Assembly (NCBI RefSeq): GCF_027460265.1
Contig: NZ_JAPZBC010000001.1
Coordinates: 3,968,501-4,032,500 of the forward strand
Source: Streptomyces sp. WMMC940
GTDB lineage: Bacteria; Actinomycetota; Actinomycetes; Streptomycetales; Streptomycetaceae
Length of the DNA: 64,000 nt
Reading direction: 5' to 3'
Of this stretch, positions 1 to 8,715 are shown one piece after another. The notes under the pieces were generated by a model. It did no database searches. It was given only the letters and a program-made list of their open reading frames with translations, and was not told the origin of the DNA. The first letter of the stretch is position 1. Each line of letters opens with the position of its first letter. The translations under genes were made by a program, and so were the position numbers.

Positions 1-1
1 C

Positions 2-1678
2 CGTGCCCTCGCCGTGCTGCGGGTGCGCAGCAGGGCGCTGGCCCTGGTGCTGCTGCCCGCCGCCGTCGCCGTCGTGCTGTTCGTCGGCGGGGTCACCGGC
101 CGGATCGGCGGTGGCCGCTGGGACCTCGCGCGCTGGGTGGTCACCTCCGCCGCCGTCCTCGTTCTGCTGGCCGCCGCCGTGGTCGCCGCCGTCATAGCGC
201 GGGCCAGGCCCGCCGTCAGCCCGACGGTGCCGCTGGCCCCGGCCGCGGCCCCCGATCTGTACCGGCTGGTGGAGGACCTGGCCGAACGGATGGACGTGCC
301 CGCGCCGTCGGCCGTGGCCCTCACCCCCGACTGCGACAGCTGGCTGGAGGACCGTACGCACCGGGCGCACGGCCCTCGCCGCGCGCCCCGGACCACGTCC
401 CGGGACGGCGCACCCGTCCTGGTCATCGGCTCCCCGTTCCTGTGGTGGATGCGGGTCGCGGAGCTCCGCGCCGTGCTCGCGCCGGTCGTCGCCGGCACGG
501 GCCCGTCGGCGCATCCCGACATAGCCGCTGCCCGTCGGTTCGTGCGCGGCCTGGACGCCGCGGCCGGGCTCGCGGCCCGTCCCGGGCTCGGGCCGGTGCG
601 AAGGCTCGCCTGCGGGGCCGTGGGGCGGGTCGCCCGGGTTCTGCTGCGCGGCTGCCGCGGTCATGCCGCGGAGATGGAGCGCGGAGTCGCCGCGGCCGCC
701 TCCGAGCGTGCCCAGGCCGTGGACTACGGGCTGAGGATCGTGGCGCAGGAACAGGTCGGCCTCGCGTACGCGGGATGGGACCGTCTGCTGACCCGCGTGG
801 CGCTGCCCGCCTGGCGGATGGGGCGGTGGCCGAGCCGCCTCGACGCGGGAGTCGTCTCGGCGCTCACCGAGCTCTCCCGCCGCGACCGGCTGGCGGAGGG
901 CTTCGCCTCCCGGCTCGGGGAGCGCCCCGCCTGCGATCTGCTGGAGGAGCCGGGGGCGGTCGACGAGGCCGCGTCCCTGTTGGCCGCCAGGCTTTTCCAC
1001 GGCGGGCCCTCCGAGATCGGGCCGGACTGGTCGCCGGTGGACTGGCAGCAGTATCCGGAAGAGGTCGTCGACCGGAAGTGGCGCACGGAGGCCGCCCGGC
1101 TGCACCGGGTCCTCGACGCGATGGGCGTGCGGCCGTCCGCGGGTGTTCCCGCGGGCCCCACGCTGGCCCGCGTGATGGAGCACCTCGCCGGCCGCTCCGG
1201 GGCGGCGCCCGAGCCGCCGGCCGACGCCCCGGCCCAGGTCCCGCCCGTGCCCGGGGCGCCGGGCACCGACGGGCCCGGCGCGGTGCTCGCCGCCGGGATC
1301 AGCGCCGACGTGGCCCGTGAGGAGGCCGCGCGCGAGCGTTCGACCGCACCGCCGCGGGCCGCGGACCGCACGGGCGACGCCCCGGATCCCTGGGGCAACG
1401 ACCCGCTGCCCCTCGTCCCCCTCCAACCGCCGCGCACCCCGCGGGAGCTGCTCGCCGACCATGTGACGGCCATGGTGTGCTGCGCGGCCGTGGACACCGC
1501 CGGCGCCGCCCCGGGCATGGACTGGCTGGACGGACCGGCCCTGCTCATCAACGGTGAGCGCCGTGCGGACCTGGGTACCCGGGTGCTCAGTCTGGTCGAG
1601 GACGGGGACCCGGAGCCGCTGCGTTCCTGGCTGGCGACGGCGGGCGTGCGTGCTGAGAAGCCGGTCCGTCTGGTGTGA
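2..1678 (+). CDS. M48-like integral membrane protein without catalytic motif (5' truncated)
   Basis: The reading frame is open from the window edge, so the true start may lie upstream; a GTG at 14 is the first in-frame candidate seen. Two hydrophobic segments open the protein (about residues 5-30 and 40-65 from that GTG), followed by a soluble region that follows the plan of Streptomyces M48 membrane peptidases: a short domain with PDLYRLVEDLAERM, then WWMRVAELRAVLA. In true M48 enzymes the ELxAVLA helix runs straight into HExxH; here the next residues are PVVAG, so the zinc-binding histidines are gone. The C-terminal third is Pro/Ala-rich and then folded again. No other HExxH is visible. It reads as a structural or scaffold relative of M48 peptidases rather than an enzyme. 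The family assignment is an inference from the helix context. Confidence 0.6.
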   Translation, partial: RALAVLRVRSRALALVLLPAAVAVVLFVGGVTGRIGGGRWDLARWVVTSAAVLVLLAAAVVAAVIARARPAVSPTVPLAPAAAPDLYRLVEDLAERMDVPAPSAVALTPDCDSWLEDRTHRAHGPRRAPRTTSRDGAPVLVIGSPFLWWMRVAELRAVLAPVVAGTGPSAHPDIAAARRFVRGLDAAAGLAARPGLGPVRRLACGAVGRVARVLLRGCRGHAAEMERGVAAAASERAQAVDYGLRIVAQEQVGLAYAGWDRLLTRVALPAWRMGRWPSRLDAGVVSALTELSRRDRLAEGFASRLGERPACDLLEEPGAVDEAASLLAARLFHGGPSEIGPDWSPVDWQQYPEEVVDRKWRTEAARLHRVLDAMGVRPSAGVPAGPTLARVMEHLAGRSGAAPEPPADAPAQVPPVPGAPGTDGPGAVLAAGISADVAREEAARERSTAPPRAADRTGDAPDPWGNDPLPLVPLQPPRTPRELLADHVTAMVCCAAVDTAGAAPGMDWLDGPALLINGERRADLGTRVLSLVEDGDPEPLRSWLATAGVRAEKPVRLV

Positions 1679-1844
1679 GGGGAGCCCCGGACGGTTTCCG
1701 CCACCCCAGGCCGGAATGTTGCGTTCCGTTCACGTCAATTCACGACGAACGGTGACGGTGTGCGTGCGTTATGTGATGTGCTGGGACCGGCGCTGACGGT
1801 CAGCGCGCCGGGACCGGTCTCAGGGGACGAGGGAGGGGCGCACG

Positions 1845-3329
1845 ATGGGGGCGGAGGACATCCGTGGGGCCGAGCCGATCCGGCGCTGGGAATCGGGTGC
1901 CCTCGCCCATGCCGTCACGGATCCGTTCGGGCAGGGCCCGCTGCCCTGGCTGCGCGGCAGCGAGCACTACTTCGACGACACCGGCCAGGTCGTGCCCTGG
2001 TACGCGGACCCGGACGCGGCCGCGGGCCGCGGGCGCTCACGCGGCCTGCGCACCGCCGACGACGTGCACCGCCAGATCAAGGGCTTCGCGTCCAACGGCG
2101 CGGTCGCCCCCGGCGAGGCGATCGACTTCCACATCACGGTCGACCCGCCCCAGCGCTTCTCGGTCGACGTGTACCGCATCGGCCACTACGGCGGTGACGG
2201 CGCCTCCAAGATCATCACCAGCCCCCGTCTCGCCGGGATCGTCCAGCCGCCGCCGCTCGCCGCCGACCGCACGGTCTCCTGCCACCACTGGTGGCTCTCC
2301 TGGCGGCTGCAGGTGCCGTCGTTCTGGTCCGTCGGCGCCCACGTCGCCGTCCTCACCACCGAGGACGGCTACCGCTCGCACATCCCCTTCACGGTCCGCG
2401 ACAGCCGCCCCGCGGATCTGCTGCTGCTCATGCCCGACATCACATGGCAGGCGTACAACCTCTACCCGGAGGACGGGCGGACCGGAGCCAGCCTCTACCA
2501 CGCCTGGGACGAGCACGGCCGGCTGCTCGGGGAGAACGACGCCGCGGTCACGGTCTCCTTCGACCGCCCCTACGCCGGGGCCGGCCTCCCGCTGCACGTC
2601 GGGCATGCGTACGACTTCATCCGGTGGGCCGAGCGGTACGGCTACGACCTCGCGTACGCCGACACCCGTGATCTGCACGCCGGGCGGATCGACCCGACCC
2701 GCTACCGCGGACTGGTCTTCCCCGGCCACGACGAGTACTGGTCGGCGCCCATGCGCCGGACCGCCGAGCTGGCCCGCGAGCACGGCACGTCCCTCGTGTT
2801 CCTGTCGGCCAACACCATGTACTGGCAGGTGGAGCTCGGCCCCTCCCCGTCCGGCGTCGCCGACCGGCTGCTGACCTGCCGCAAGCGACGCGGCCCCGGT
2901 CGCTCCGCCCTCTGGCGCGAGATCGACCGCGCCGAGCAGCAACTGCTCGGCATCCAGTACGCGGGTCGGGTGCCCGAGCCCCACCCGATGGTGGTGCGCA
3001 ACGCCGGCCACTGGCTGTGGGAGGCGACGGGCGCCGGGGACGGCGACGAGATCCCCGGACTGGTCGCGGGGGAGGCCGACCGCTACTTCCCCCGGGCACC
3101 GCTCCCCGAGCACGAGGGCCGGATCCTGCTGGCCCACTCCCCGTACACCGACGGCGACGGCGCCATCCGCCATCACGAGACCTCGCTCTACAGGGCCCCG
3201 TCCGGCGCGCTCGTCTTCGCCTCCGGCACCTTCGCCTGGTCGCCGGCCCTGGACCGGCCGGGCCACGTGGACGAGCGGATCCAGCGCGCCACCGCCAACC
3301 TCCTCGACCGGATCTGCAAACGCGACTGA
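1845..3329 (+). CDS. N,N-dimethylformamidase beta-subunit-like protein
   Basis: A 494-residue protein whose whole length resembles the C-terminal domain of the large (beta) subunit of N,N-dimethylformamidase, a family common in actinomycetes but rarely shown to act on dimethylformamide. Recognisable stretches include QIKGFASNGAVAPGE, the segment YRIGHYGGDGA, the middle block DITWQAYNLYPEDG with SLY, and the glutamine-amidotransferase-like core LVFPGHDEYWSAPMR followed by LSANTMYWQVE. No signal peptide or membrane segment is seen. The ATG at 1845 is preceded by a purine-rich GAGGGAGGGG. No small (alpha) subunit gene lies beside it, which argues against a true dimethylformamidase. Its substrate is unknown; an amidohydrolase or carbohydrate-related role is possible. 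Confidence 0.7.
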   Translation: MGAEDIRGAEPIRRWESGALAHAVTDPFGQGPLPWLRGSEHYFDDTGQVVPWYADPDAAAGRGRSRGLRTADDVHRQIKGFASNGAVAPGEAIDFHITVDPPQRFSVDVYRIGHYGGDGASKIITSPRLAGIVQPPPLAADRTVSCHHWWLSWRLQVPSFWSVGAHVAVLTTEDGYRSHIPFTVRDSRPADLLLLMPDITWQAYNLYPEDGRTGASLYHAWDEHGRLLGENDAAVTVSFDRPYAGAGLPLHVGHAYDFIRWAERYGYDLAYADTRDLHAGRIDPTRYRGLVFPGHDEYWSAPMRRTAELAREHGTSLVFLSANTMYWQVELGPSPSGVADRLLTCRKRRGPGRSALWREIDRAEQQLLGIQYAGRVPEPHPMVVRNAGHWLWEATGAGDGDEIPGLVAGEADRYFPRAPLPEHEGRILLAHSPYTDGDGAIRHHETSLYRAPSGALVFASGTFAWSPALDRPGHVDERIQRATANLLDRICKRD

Positions 3330-3480
3330 GTCCCCGGCCGCGCCCCGGGCCGCGTCCCTCCGGAACCGCCGGGGAGGGGGGAGTCCCCCACGGAGTGGAC
3401 GGACGGACCCTCCGGCCCGCCGCGGTCCCCGGGTGGGGGAGAATCGGAAGCGCTCCTGGATCAACCTACGCGGAGGAACC

Positions 3481-4380
3481 GTGTCCGGATTCGTAGAAAA
3501 GCCCGAGCCGATTCAGGTCCCGGGCCTCACCCACCTCCACACGGGCAAGGTGCGCGATCTCTACGAGAACGAGGCCGGGGACCTCGTGATGGTGGCGAGC
3601 GACCGCATCTCCGCGTACGACTGGGTGCTGCCCACCGAGATCCCCGACAAGGGGCGGGTGCTCACCCGGCTCTCCCTCTGGTGGTTCGACCGTCTGTCGG
3701 ACCTCGTGCCCAACCACGTGATCTCCACCGACCTCCCGGCCGGCGCCCCCGCCGACTGGGCCGGCCGCACTCTCGTCTGCAAGGCCCTCGACATGGTCCC
3801 GGTCGAGTGCGTCGCCCGCGGCTACCTCACCGGCTCCGGCCTCGCCGAGTACGACGAGAGCCGTACGGTCTGCGGGCTGGCCCTGCCCGAGGGGCTGGTG
3901 GACGGTTCGGAGCTGCCCGCCCCGATCTTCACCCCCGCCACCAAGGCCGCGGTCGGCGACCACGACGAGAACGTGCCGTTCGAGGAGGTCGCCCGTCAGG
4001 TCGGCGCGGAGACGGCCGCGCTGCTGCGCCGGACGACGCTCGACGTCTACGCCCGCGCCCGGGACATCGCCCGTGAGCGCGGCATCATCCTCGCCGACAC
4101 CAAGTTCGAGTTCGGCTTCGACGGCGAGCGGCTGATCATCGCGGACGAGGTGCTGACCCCGGACTCCTCGCGTTTCTGGCCCGCCGACCAGTGGCGGCCG
4201 GGCCGCGCCCAGCCGTCGTACGACAAGCAGTACGTGCGCGACTGGCTGACGTCGCCGGCCTCCGGTTGGGACCGCAGGAGCGAGCAGCCCCCGCCGGCCC
4301 TTCCGCGGGACGTCGTGGAGGCGACCCGTGCCCGCTACCTGGAGGCGTACGAGCTGCTGACCGGCACCGCCTGGTCGTGA
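3481..4380 (+). CDS. purC: Phosphoribosylaminoimidazole-succinocarboxamide synthase (SAICAR synthetase)
   Basis: A 299-residue SAICAR synthetase, which joins aspartate to CAIR with ATP in de novo purine synthesis. The sequence shows the family hallmarks in order: HTGKVRDLYE near the N-terminus, SDRISAYDW, the central VECVARGYLTGSG, the ATP-site region with DTKFEFG, and the C-terminal DEVLTPDSSRFWP. The length is normal for the longer type. The GTG at 3481 was chosen because GGAGGAACC precedes it and the family pattern begins soon after; the frame is open further upstream to 3433 without a better ribosome site. It is separated from the other purine genes by a minus-strand block and ends in a strong hairpin. 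Confidence 0.97.
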   Translation: MSGFVEKPEPIQVPGLTHLHTGKVRDLYENEAGDLVMVASDRISAYDWVLPTEIPDKGRVLTRLSLWWFDRLSDLVPNHVISTDLPAGAPADWAGRTLVCKALDMVPVECVARGYLTGSGLAEYDESRTVCGLALPEGLVDGSELPAPIFTPATKAAVGDHDENVPFEEVARQVGAETAALLRRTTLDVYARARDIARERGIILADTKFEFGFDGERLIIADEVLTPDSSRFWPADQWRPGRAQPSYDKQYVRDWLTSPASGWDRRSEQPPPALPRDVVEATRARYLEAYELLTGTAWS

Positions 4381-4386
4381 CGCGAA

Positions 4387-4416
4387 GAAGCCCCCGGCCG
4401 CGGGGCCGGGGGCTTC
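4387..4416. terminator. Bidirectional hairpin between purC and tRNA-Gly
   Basis: A perfect 13-bp stem (GAAGCCCCCGGCC and its complement) with a 4-nt loop lies between the convergent purC and tRNA-Gly genes. There is no T-tract, as is usual for Streptomyces terminators. Confidence 0.85.
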
Positions 4417-4421
4417 TCGAC

Positions 4422-4497
4422 TGGAGCGGACGACGAGGCTCGAACTCGCGACCTCAACCTTGGCAAGGTTGCGCTCTACCAACTGAGCTACGTCCGC
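4422..4497 (-). tRNA. tRNA-Gly (GCC)
   Basis: Reading the minus strand gives a normal cloverleaf with acceptor GCGGACG paired to CGTCCGC, an anticodon loop TTGCCAA (anticodon GCC), a standard TTCGAG T-loop and discriminator U. The CCA end is encoded in the DNA (TGG at 4422-4424 on the plus strand). Confidence 0.95.
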
Positions 4498-4519
4498 ATG
4501 CGCCGTGGCGCGGAGCCCA

Positions 4520-5137
4520 CTATACCCAACCTCGCTCGCGTGCGAGGCGCACCGCGGTGTGCCGGTTCTCCGCGCCCAGTTTCGCCGCCGCCGACGACAG
4601 GTAGTTGCGGACCGTGCCCGGTGAGAGCGAGGCCCGCTCGGCGATCTCCGCGACCGGTGCTCCGTCCCCGGCCAGTTCCAGCACCTCCGCCTCCCGCGCG
4701 GTGAGCGGGGAGTCCCCGGCGGAGATGGCGTCGGCGGCCAACTCGGGGTCGACATAACGGCTTCCCTCGTGCACCGTACGGATGATCTCGGCGAGCCGCC
4801 GGGCGCTGACCGTCTTCGGCACGAATCCGCGCACCCCGGCCGCGAGCGCGCGCTTGAGATGGCCGGGGCGGCCGTGACTGGTCACGATCATCGTCCGGCA
4901 GCCGGGCAGCTCCGCCATCAGCGATGTGGCGACCTTCACACCGTCGCCGCCGGGCATCTGGAGATCCAGTACGGCCACGTCCGGCCGGTGCGAGCGGGCC
5001 ATCGCCAGAGCCTCCGTACCGGATGCGGCCTCCGCGACGACGAGCAGATCGTCCTCGAGCGCGAGCAGCGCGGCGAGCGCGCCACGGATCAGATGCTCGT
5101 CGTCGGCCAGCAGCACCCGCACGCGATCCTGCGTCAC
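4520..5137 (-). CDS. NarL/LuxR-type response regulator
   Basis: A 205-residue two-component response regulator. The receiver domain (about residues 5-120) has the acidic pair at D12/D13, the phosphoacceptor D58 in VLDLQMPG, T86 and K108 in GFVPK. The C-terminal LuxR-type helix-turn-helix (about 140-205) contains LTAREAEVLELAGDG and VRNYLSSAAAKLGAENR. The GTG start at 5137 follows the histidine kinase gene after a 49-nt gap, so it is the last gene of a four-gene minus-strand operon (ATPase, permease, kinase, regulator). It probably autoregulates the ABC transporter, by analogy with similar Streptomyces operons; the signal is unknown. Confidence 0.93.
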   Translation of the reverse strand: MTQDRVRVLLADDEHLIRGALAALLALEDDLLVVAEAASGTEALAMARSHRPDVAVLDLQMPGGDGVKVATSLMAELPGCRTMIVTSHGRPGHLKRALAAGVRGFVPKTVSARRLAEIIRTVHEGSRYVDPELAADAISAGDSPLTAREAEVLELAGDGAPVAEIAERASLSPGTVRNYLSSAAAKLGAENRHTAVRLARERGWV

Positions 5138-5186
5138 GCCCAGTCCCTCCTCGCGTTCTCGCTCTCCGTTCCGCCTGTCCCGTACG

Positions 5187-6581
5187 TCACACCACGGCGT
5201 CCCGTTCCGTTCCGCCGGGTTCCCCGCCAGGCGCGCGTTCGTCCGTCGTGCTCCCGCCCGTCGCGGGTTCGTCCGCCGCGCCTCCGGCCTCCGCGGGTTC
5301 GTCCGTCCCGCCGGGCGGCGCGGGGGGCTCCTGCCTCGGCACGTCGGGCGTGCCCCCCGCCGGGACCGGCACTCGTGCGGTGAGGCGGAAGCGGGCGCCC
5401 GGGGCGGGGCCCGCGTTCAGCGTGCCGCCCAGCGCGGCCAGACGCTCCCGCAGCCCGGTGAGACCGGTCCCGGGGGCGCCGGGGGCGGCCGGAGCCCGGA
5501 CACCGTCGTTCTCCACGGTCAGGACCGCGGCGCCGACCGTCGTCGTGAGCCCGATGGCGCACTGCGCGGCGTCCCCGTGGCGCAGTACGTTCGTCGTGGC
5601 CTCGCGGACGACCCAGGCGAGCGCGGACTGGATCTCCACCGGAAGGCCGTCGGCCGTCCGCCCGTCCTCCGGCGATCCGATCGTGCAGCTGATTCCCGCG
5701 GCACCCAACACCCCTCGGGCCCCGTCCAGTTCGGTCCGCAGATCCGCGCCCCGGTAGCCGCGTACGACGTCCCGGACCTCGCGCTGGGAATCCCGGGCGA
5801 TGCGCTGCACTTCGGTCATCTGCTCCAGCGCCCGGTGCTCGCCCCCGCGTTGCGCGAGCTGTACGGCGAGTTCGCTCTTCAGCGCGATCACCGCGAGGTT
5901 GCGGCCCAGCACGTCGTGCAGGTCCCGGCCGAACCGCAGCCGCTCCTCCGCGACCGCGAGTCGCGCCTGCACGTCCCGGGCCTCACGCAGTTCCCACATC
6001 ACCGCGAGGACCCACATCGAGACACGAGCGGTGAAGGCGAGCCAGCCGATGGTGAAGGCGACCGTCCCGAGGGTGAACAGGGTCTCCGCGGTGCCCCGGC
6101 CGGTCAGTGGCACCAGCACGCCCAGCAGAGCCAGCACGCCCCCGTGGACCAGTACCGTCGTTCGTCGCCGCACGATCAGGCAGTGCGCCGTCGCGAAGGG
6201 GACGAGGGCGGTCGACAGTGCCATGGGCAGCGTCCCCTCCATGCCGACCGTCGCGGCCAGCCACAGTGCCGTGCCGGTTGCCAGGGCCGCCACGAACGCG
6301 GCCCCGCCGACCAGCCTCCGGGGGACCGGGCCCTGCCCCAGATAGGCGCCCATCGCGTGCCGGGCCAGCAGGGTGGAGACCACGCCGTTCGCCACCGCGA
6401 GCAGCGGGGCGCCGACGGCCACGGCGGGGTGTGCGCCGAGGCGCACGGGCCGGGTCAGCATGAGCAGCGTCAGCGCGAGCAGCGCCACCCAGACGAGCAG
6501 GTACACGGTGCCGCGTGTGTAGAGGTCCACCTTGGCGAGCCCGCTGCGCCCGCTCCAGCCCCGTACCCGCACCCGGGACAC
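5187..6581 (-). CDS. HisKA_3-type sensor histidine kinase
   Basis: A 464-residue DesK/NarX-like kinase. The first 195 residues hold about six hydrophobic helices. The dimerisation domain carries the phosphoacceptor H222 in GRDLHDVLGRNLAVIALK, and the HATPase domain follows (REATTNVLRHG, then GTGLTGLRERLAALGGTL). After about residue 405 the protein ends in a low-complexity Pro/Gly/Glu/Asp tail with irregular repeats of the type DEPAxGG and TDERAPGG, which is unusual for the family. The GTG start at 6581 has GGAGGGATCGG upstream and lies 18 nt after the permease stop, so the genes are co-transcribed. It presumably phosphorylates the regulator encoded just downstream. Confidence 0.92.
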   Translation of the reverse strand: MSRVRVRGWSGRSGLAKVDLYTRGTVYLLVWVALLALTLLMLTRPVRLGAHPAVAVGAPLLAVANGVVSTLLARHAMGAYLGQGPVPRRLVGGAAFVAALATGTALWLAATVGMEGTLPMALSTALVPFATAHCLIVRRRTTVLVHGGVLALLGVLVPLTGRGTAETLFTLGTVAFTIGWLAFTARVSMWVLAVMWELREARDVQARLAVAEERLRFGRDLHDVLGRNLAVIALKSELAVQLAQRGGEHRALEQMTEVQRIARDSQREVRDVVRGYRGADLRTELDGARGVLGAAGISCTIGSPEDGRTADGLPVEIQSALAWVVREATTNVLRHGDAAQCAIGLTTTVGAAVLTVENDGVRAPAAPGAPGTGLTGLRERLAALGGTLNAGPAPGARFRLTARVPVPAGGTPDVPRQEPPAPPGGTDEPAEAGGAADEPATGGSTTDERAPGGEPGGTERDAVV

Positions 6582-6599
6582 CCCCGATCCCTCCGGTCC

Positions 6600-7478
6600 T
6601 CAGCGCCGCGGCTCCCAGCGGAACCACCGTCGCACAGCAAACACCGAGATCACGGTCCAGGCCAGCGCGTTGATTGCCGCGCCGGTGAGTCGTGCGGTGT
6701 CCGCGCCGCCGCCCACGCCGGCCTCCACGAGGCGCATCACGCCGGTCATCGGCAGCAGTTCGCACACCGAGACGACCCGGTCCGGCAGCACGTCGAGCGG
6801 GATGAACAGCCCGGAGCCGCCCGCCGAGACCATGAACAGCGGAAGGGTGGTGATCTGCGCGCTCTCCACGGTCCGGGTGATCGCGGAGGTCGCGGCGGCC
6901 AGGGCCGTCATCACGACGGTGCCCAGCAGCGCTCCGGCGGAGAGGAGTTCGGGCCGCCGGGGGGCGTCCGCGCCGAGGAGCACGACCCCGGCGGCGACCA
7001 CCAGGGCGCTCTGCGCGAGTGCGAGCGCGGCCGCGGGCAGCGCCGTTCCGGCCAGGATCTCCGTGTCGGACACCTCGCCGGTCCGCAGCCGCTTGAGCAC
7101 CAGCTCCTCGCGCCGGGCGACGAAGGCCGAGGTGAGATTGAGGTACACGACCAGGATCAGCACCATGCCGACTCCCCCGGTCATGAGGGCTTCCGCGATG
7201 CTCAGGCCGGCTCCCGCGAGATCCATCCCGCCGAGCGTCCCGCGCAGGGCGCCCACCATCGCGACCGGCATCAGCAGCGCGACGAACAGCGCGGTCCGGT
7301 TCCTCACGAGGAGGGTCAGCTCGGCCCGGCCCAGGGCGCCCAGCCGTCCGGCGGCCGTGGTCCCGGCTCCGGACCCGGCCGGGGCCCCCGTCGCCCGGCT
7401 CGCCCCGCTCTGGCCCGCCGTCTCGGTCCGTGCGGTGCTCGCATGCGTGGTGTTCGTGTGCGTGGTGTTCGTGTTCAC
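6600..7478 (-). CDS. ABC-2 type transporter permease
   Basis: A 292-residue integral membrane protein of the ABC-2 (drug or lipid exporter) class. After a Thr/Ala-rich N-terminus of about 45 residues, six hydrophobic segments are visible, including the family block around GGSGLFIPLDVLPDRV before the last helices. The GTG start overlaps the ATPase stop codon by four bases (GTGA at 7475-7478 on the minus strand), giving tight translational coupling. With the ATPase it would form an exporter; neighbouring two-component genes suggest induction by an envelope or drug signal. The substrate cannot be deduced. Confidence 0.88.
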   Translation of the reverse strand: MNTNTTHTNTTHASTARTETAGQSGASRATGAPAGSGAGTTAAGRLGALGRAELTLLVRNRTALFVALLMPVAMVGALRGTLGGMDLAGAGLSIAEALMTGGVGMVLILVVYLNLTSAFVARREELVLKRLRTGEVSDTEILAGTALPAAALALAQSALVVAAGVVLLGADAPRRPELLSAGALLGTVVMTALAAATSAITRTVESAQITTLPLFMVSAGGSGLFIPLDVLPDRVVSVCELLPMTGVMRLVEAGVGGGADTARLTGAAINALAWTVISVFAVRRWFRWEPRR

Positions 7479-8407
7479 AGGGCACCTGCCAGTTCCGTGT
7501 CCGTGCCCGGCCGGGCGATCTCCAGGAACGCCTCCTCGAGCGAGGCGGAGCGGGCGTCGAGGCGGTCGAGCCGTACGCCGGCCTCGTCCGCCCAGCGCAG
7601 CAGTTCGCCGAGCGAGCGCTGCAGTTCACGGGTGCGGATCTCGACGCGCTGTCCGTCCGCGGCGGCCCGCAGTGTGAGCGGCAGCCGGGAGGCGGGTACC
7701 TCCCCCGGCAGGAGGAAGCGGATGCGCGACGGCCGCGAGGCGGTCACCTCGTCCGGGGTGCCGGTGGCGACGATCCGCCCGGCGTGCATGATCGCCAGCC
7801 GGTCGGCCAGGCTTTCCGCCTCCTCCAGGTAGTGCGTGGTCAGCACCACGGTCGTGCCGGCGTCCCGCAGTTCCCGTACCAACTGCCAGGTGTCGCGGCG
7901 CCCTTCGGCGTCGAGGCCGGTCGTCGGCTCGTCGAGGAAGAGGACCTCGGGCCGGCCGAGCAGGGCCAGCGCGAGGTCGAGCCTGCGCCGTTCGCCGCCG
8001 GACAGCTGCTTGACCCGGACGCCGGACCGCCGCCCGAGACCCACGAGATCCAGCGCCTCCCCCGCGGGGCGGGCGCCGCTGGTGCAGCCGGCCCACATCC
8101 GCACCGTCTCGGCGGCCGTCAGGTCGGAGGGGAATCCACCCTCCTGGAGCATGACCCCGATCCGGGGCCGTACGGCGGCCCGTTCGCGGTACGGATCGCG
8201 GCCGAGGACGCGCACGGTGCCGGCGCTCGGGAGGGCGAGTCCCTCCAGCAGTTCGACGGTGGAGGTCTTGCCGGCGCCGTTCGTCCCGAGCAGCGCGAAG
8301 AGTTCACCGCGCCCCACTGAGAAGGTGATTCCGCTCACAGCCTCGAACCCGCCGTGGTAACCGCGGCGCAGTCCGGCTGCCTCGATCACGTGCCCATCGC
8401 TGTTCAT
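7475..8407 (-). CDS. ABC transporter ATP-binding protein
   Basis: A 310-residue nucleotide-binding subunit of a DrrA/CcmA-type exporter. It shows Walker A GTNGAGKTS, the Q-loop in GVMLQEGGFP, the signature LSGGERRRLDLALAL, Walker B with VLFLDEPTTGLD, and the switch histidine in VVLTTHYLEEAE. A short C-terminal extension past residue 225 follows, ending with a DUF4162-like segment. The ATG at 8407 starts the operon; 115 nt separate it from the terminator of the upstream tRNA genes. Gene order ATPase, permease, kinase, regulator is typical for self-regulated exporters in actinomycetes. Confidence 0.92.
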   Translation of the reverse strand: MNSDGHVIEAAGLRRGYHGGFEAVSGITFSVGRGELFALLGTNGAGKTSTVELLEGLALPSAGTVRVLGRDPYRERAAVRPRIGVMLQEGGFPSDLTAAETVRMWAGCTSGARPAGEALDLVGLGRRSGVRVKQLSGGERRRLDLALALLGRPEVLFLDEPTTGLDAEGRRDTWQLVRELRDAGTTVVLTTHYLEEAESLADRLAIMHAGRIVATGTPDEVTASRPSRIRFLLPGEVPASRLPLTLRAAADGQRVEIRTRELQRSLGELLRWADEAGVRLDRLDARSASLEEAFLEIARPGTDTELAGAL

Positions 8408-8524
8408 GGATCCAGCGTTCCGCCGGACCCCGGCCGTCGGCAGTGCGCGCTGTCATCGGCGCGCATGACAAATGTCAGAACCAGTGGGCGGAACGGGGAA
8501 GGAAAGGAGGCGGAGGGGGACACG

Positions 8525-8559
8525 ACGAAGGCCCCGGTCGAGATGACCGGGGCCTTCGT
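8525..8559 (-). terminator. Hairpin terminating the tRNA-Gly pair
   Basis: A perfect 15-bp inverted repeat with a 5-nt loop lies directly downstream of the minus-strand tRNA genes and upstream of the ABC operon. Confidence 0.85.
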
Positions 8560-8564
8560 ACCCG

Positions 8565-8637
8565 AGCGGACGACGAGATTCGAACTCGCGACCCTCACCT
8601 TGGCAAGGTGATGCTCTACCAACTGAGCCACGTCCGC
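8565..8637 (-). tRNA. tRNA-Gly (GCC), second copy
   Basis: The minus strand folds into a standard tRNA with acceptor GCGGACG/CGTCCGC, anticodon loop TTGCCAA (GCC), T-loop TTCGAAT and discriminator U. CCA is not encoded. It differs from the copy at 4422-4497 in the anticodon stem and acceptor-proximal bases. Confidence 0.95.
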
Positions 8638-8715
8638 ATTGCTCCCGCTCAGCTCTCACTGGCGGTGCGTCCACCACTGTACCCGATCCACCGAGGTGGT
8701 CGGTACGTGGTGCGG

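Noticed and set aside
1845..3329. Functional dimethylformamidase system
   Set aside because: The small alpha subunit and a transport or methylamine pathway are absent; only fold-level similarity is visible.
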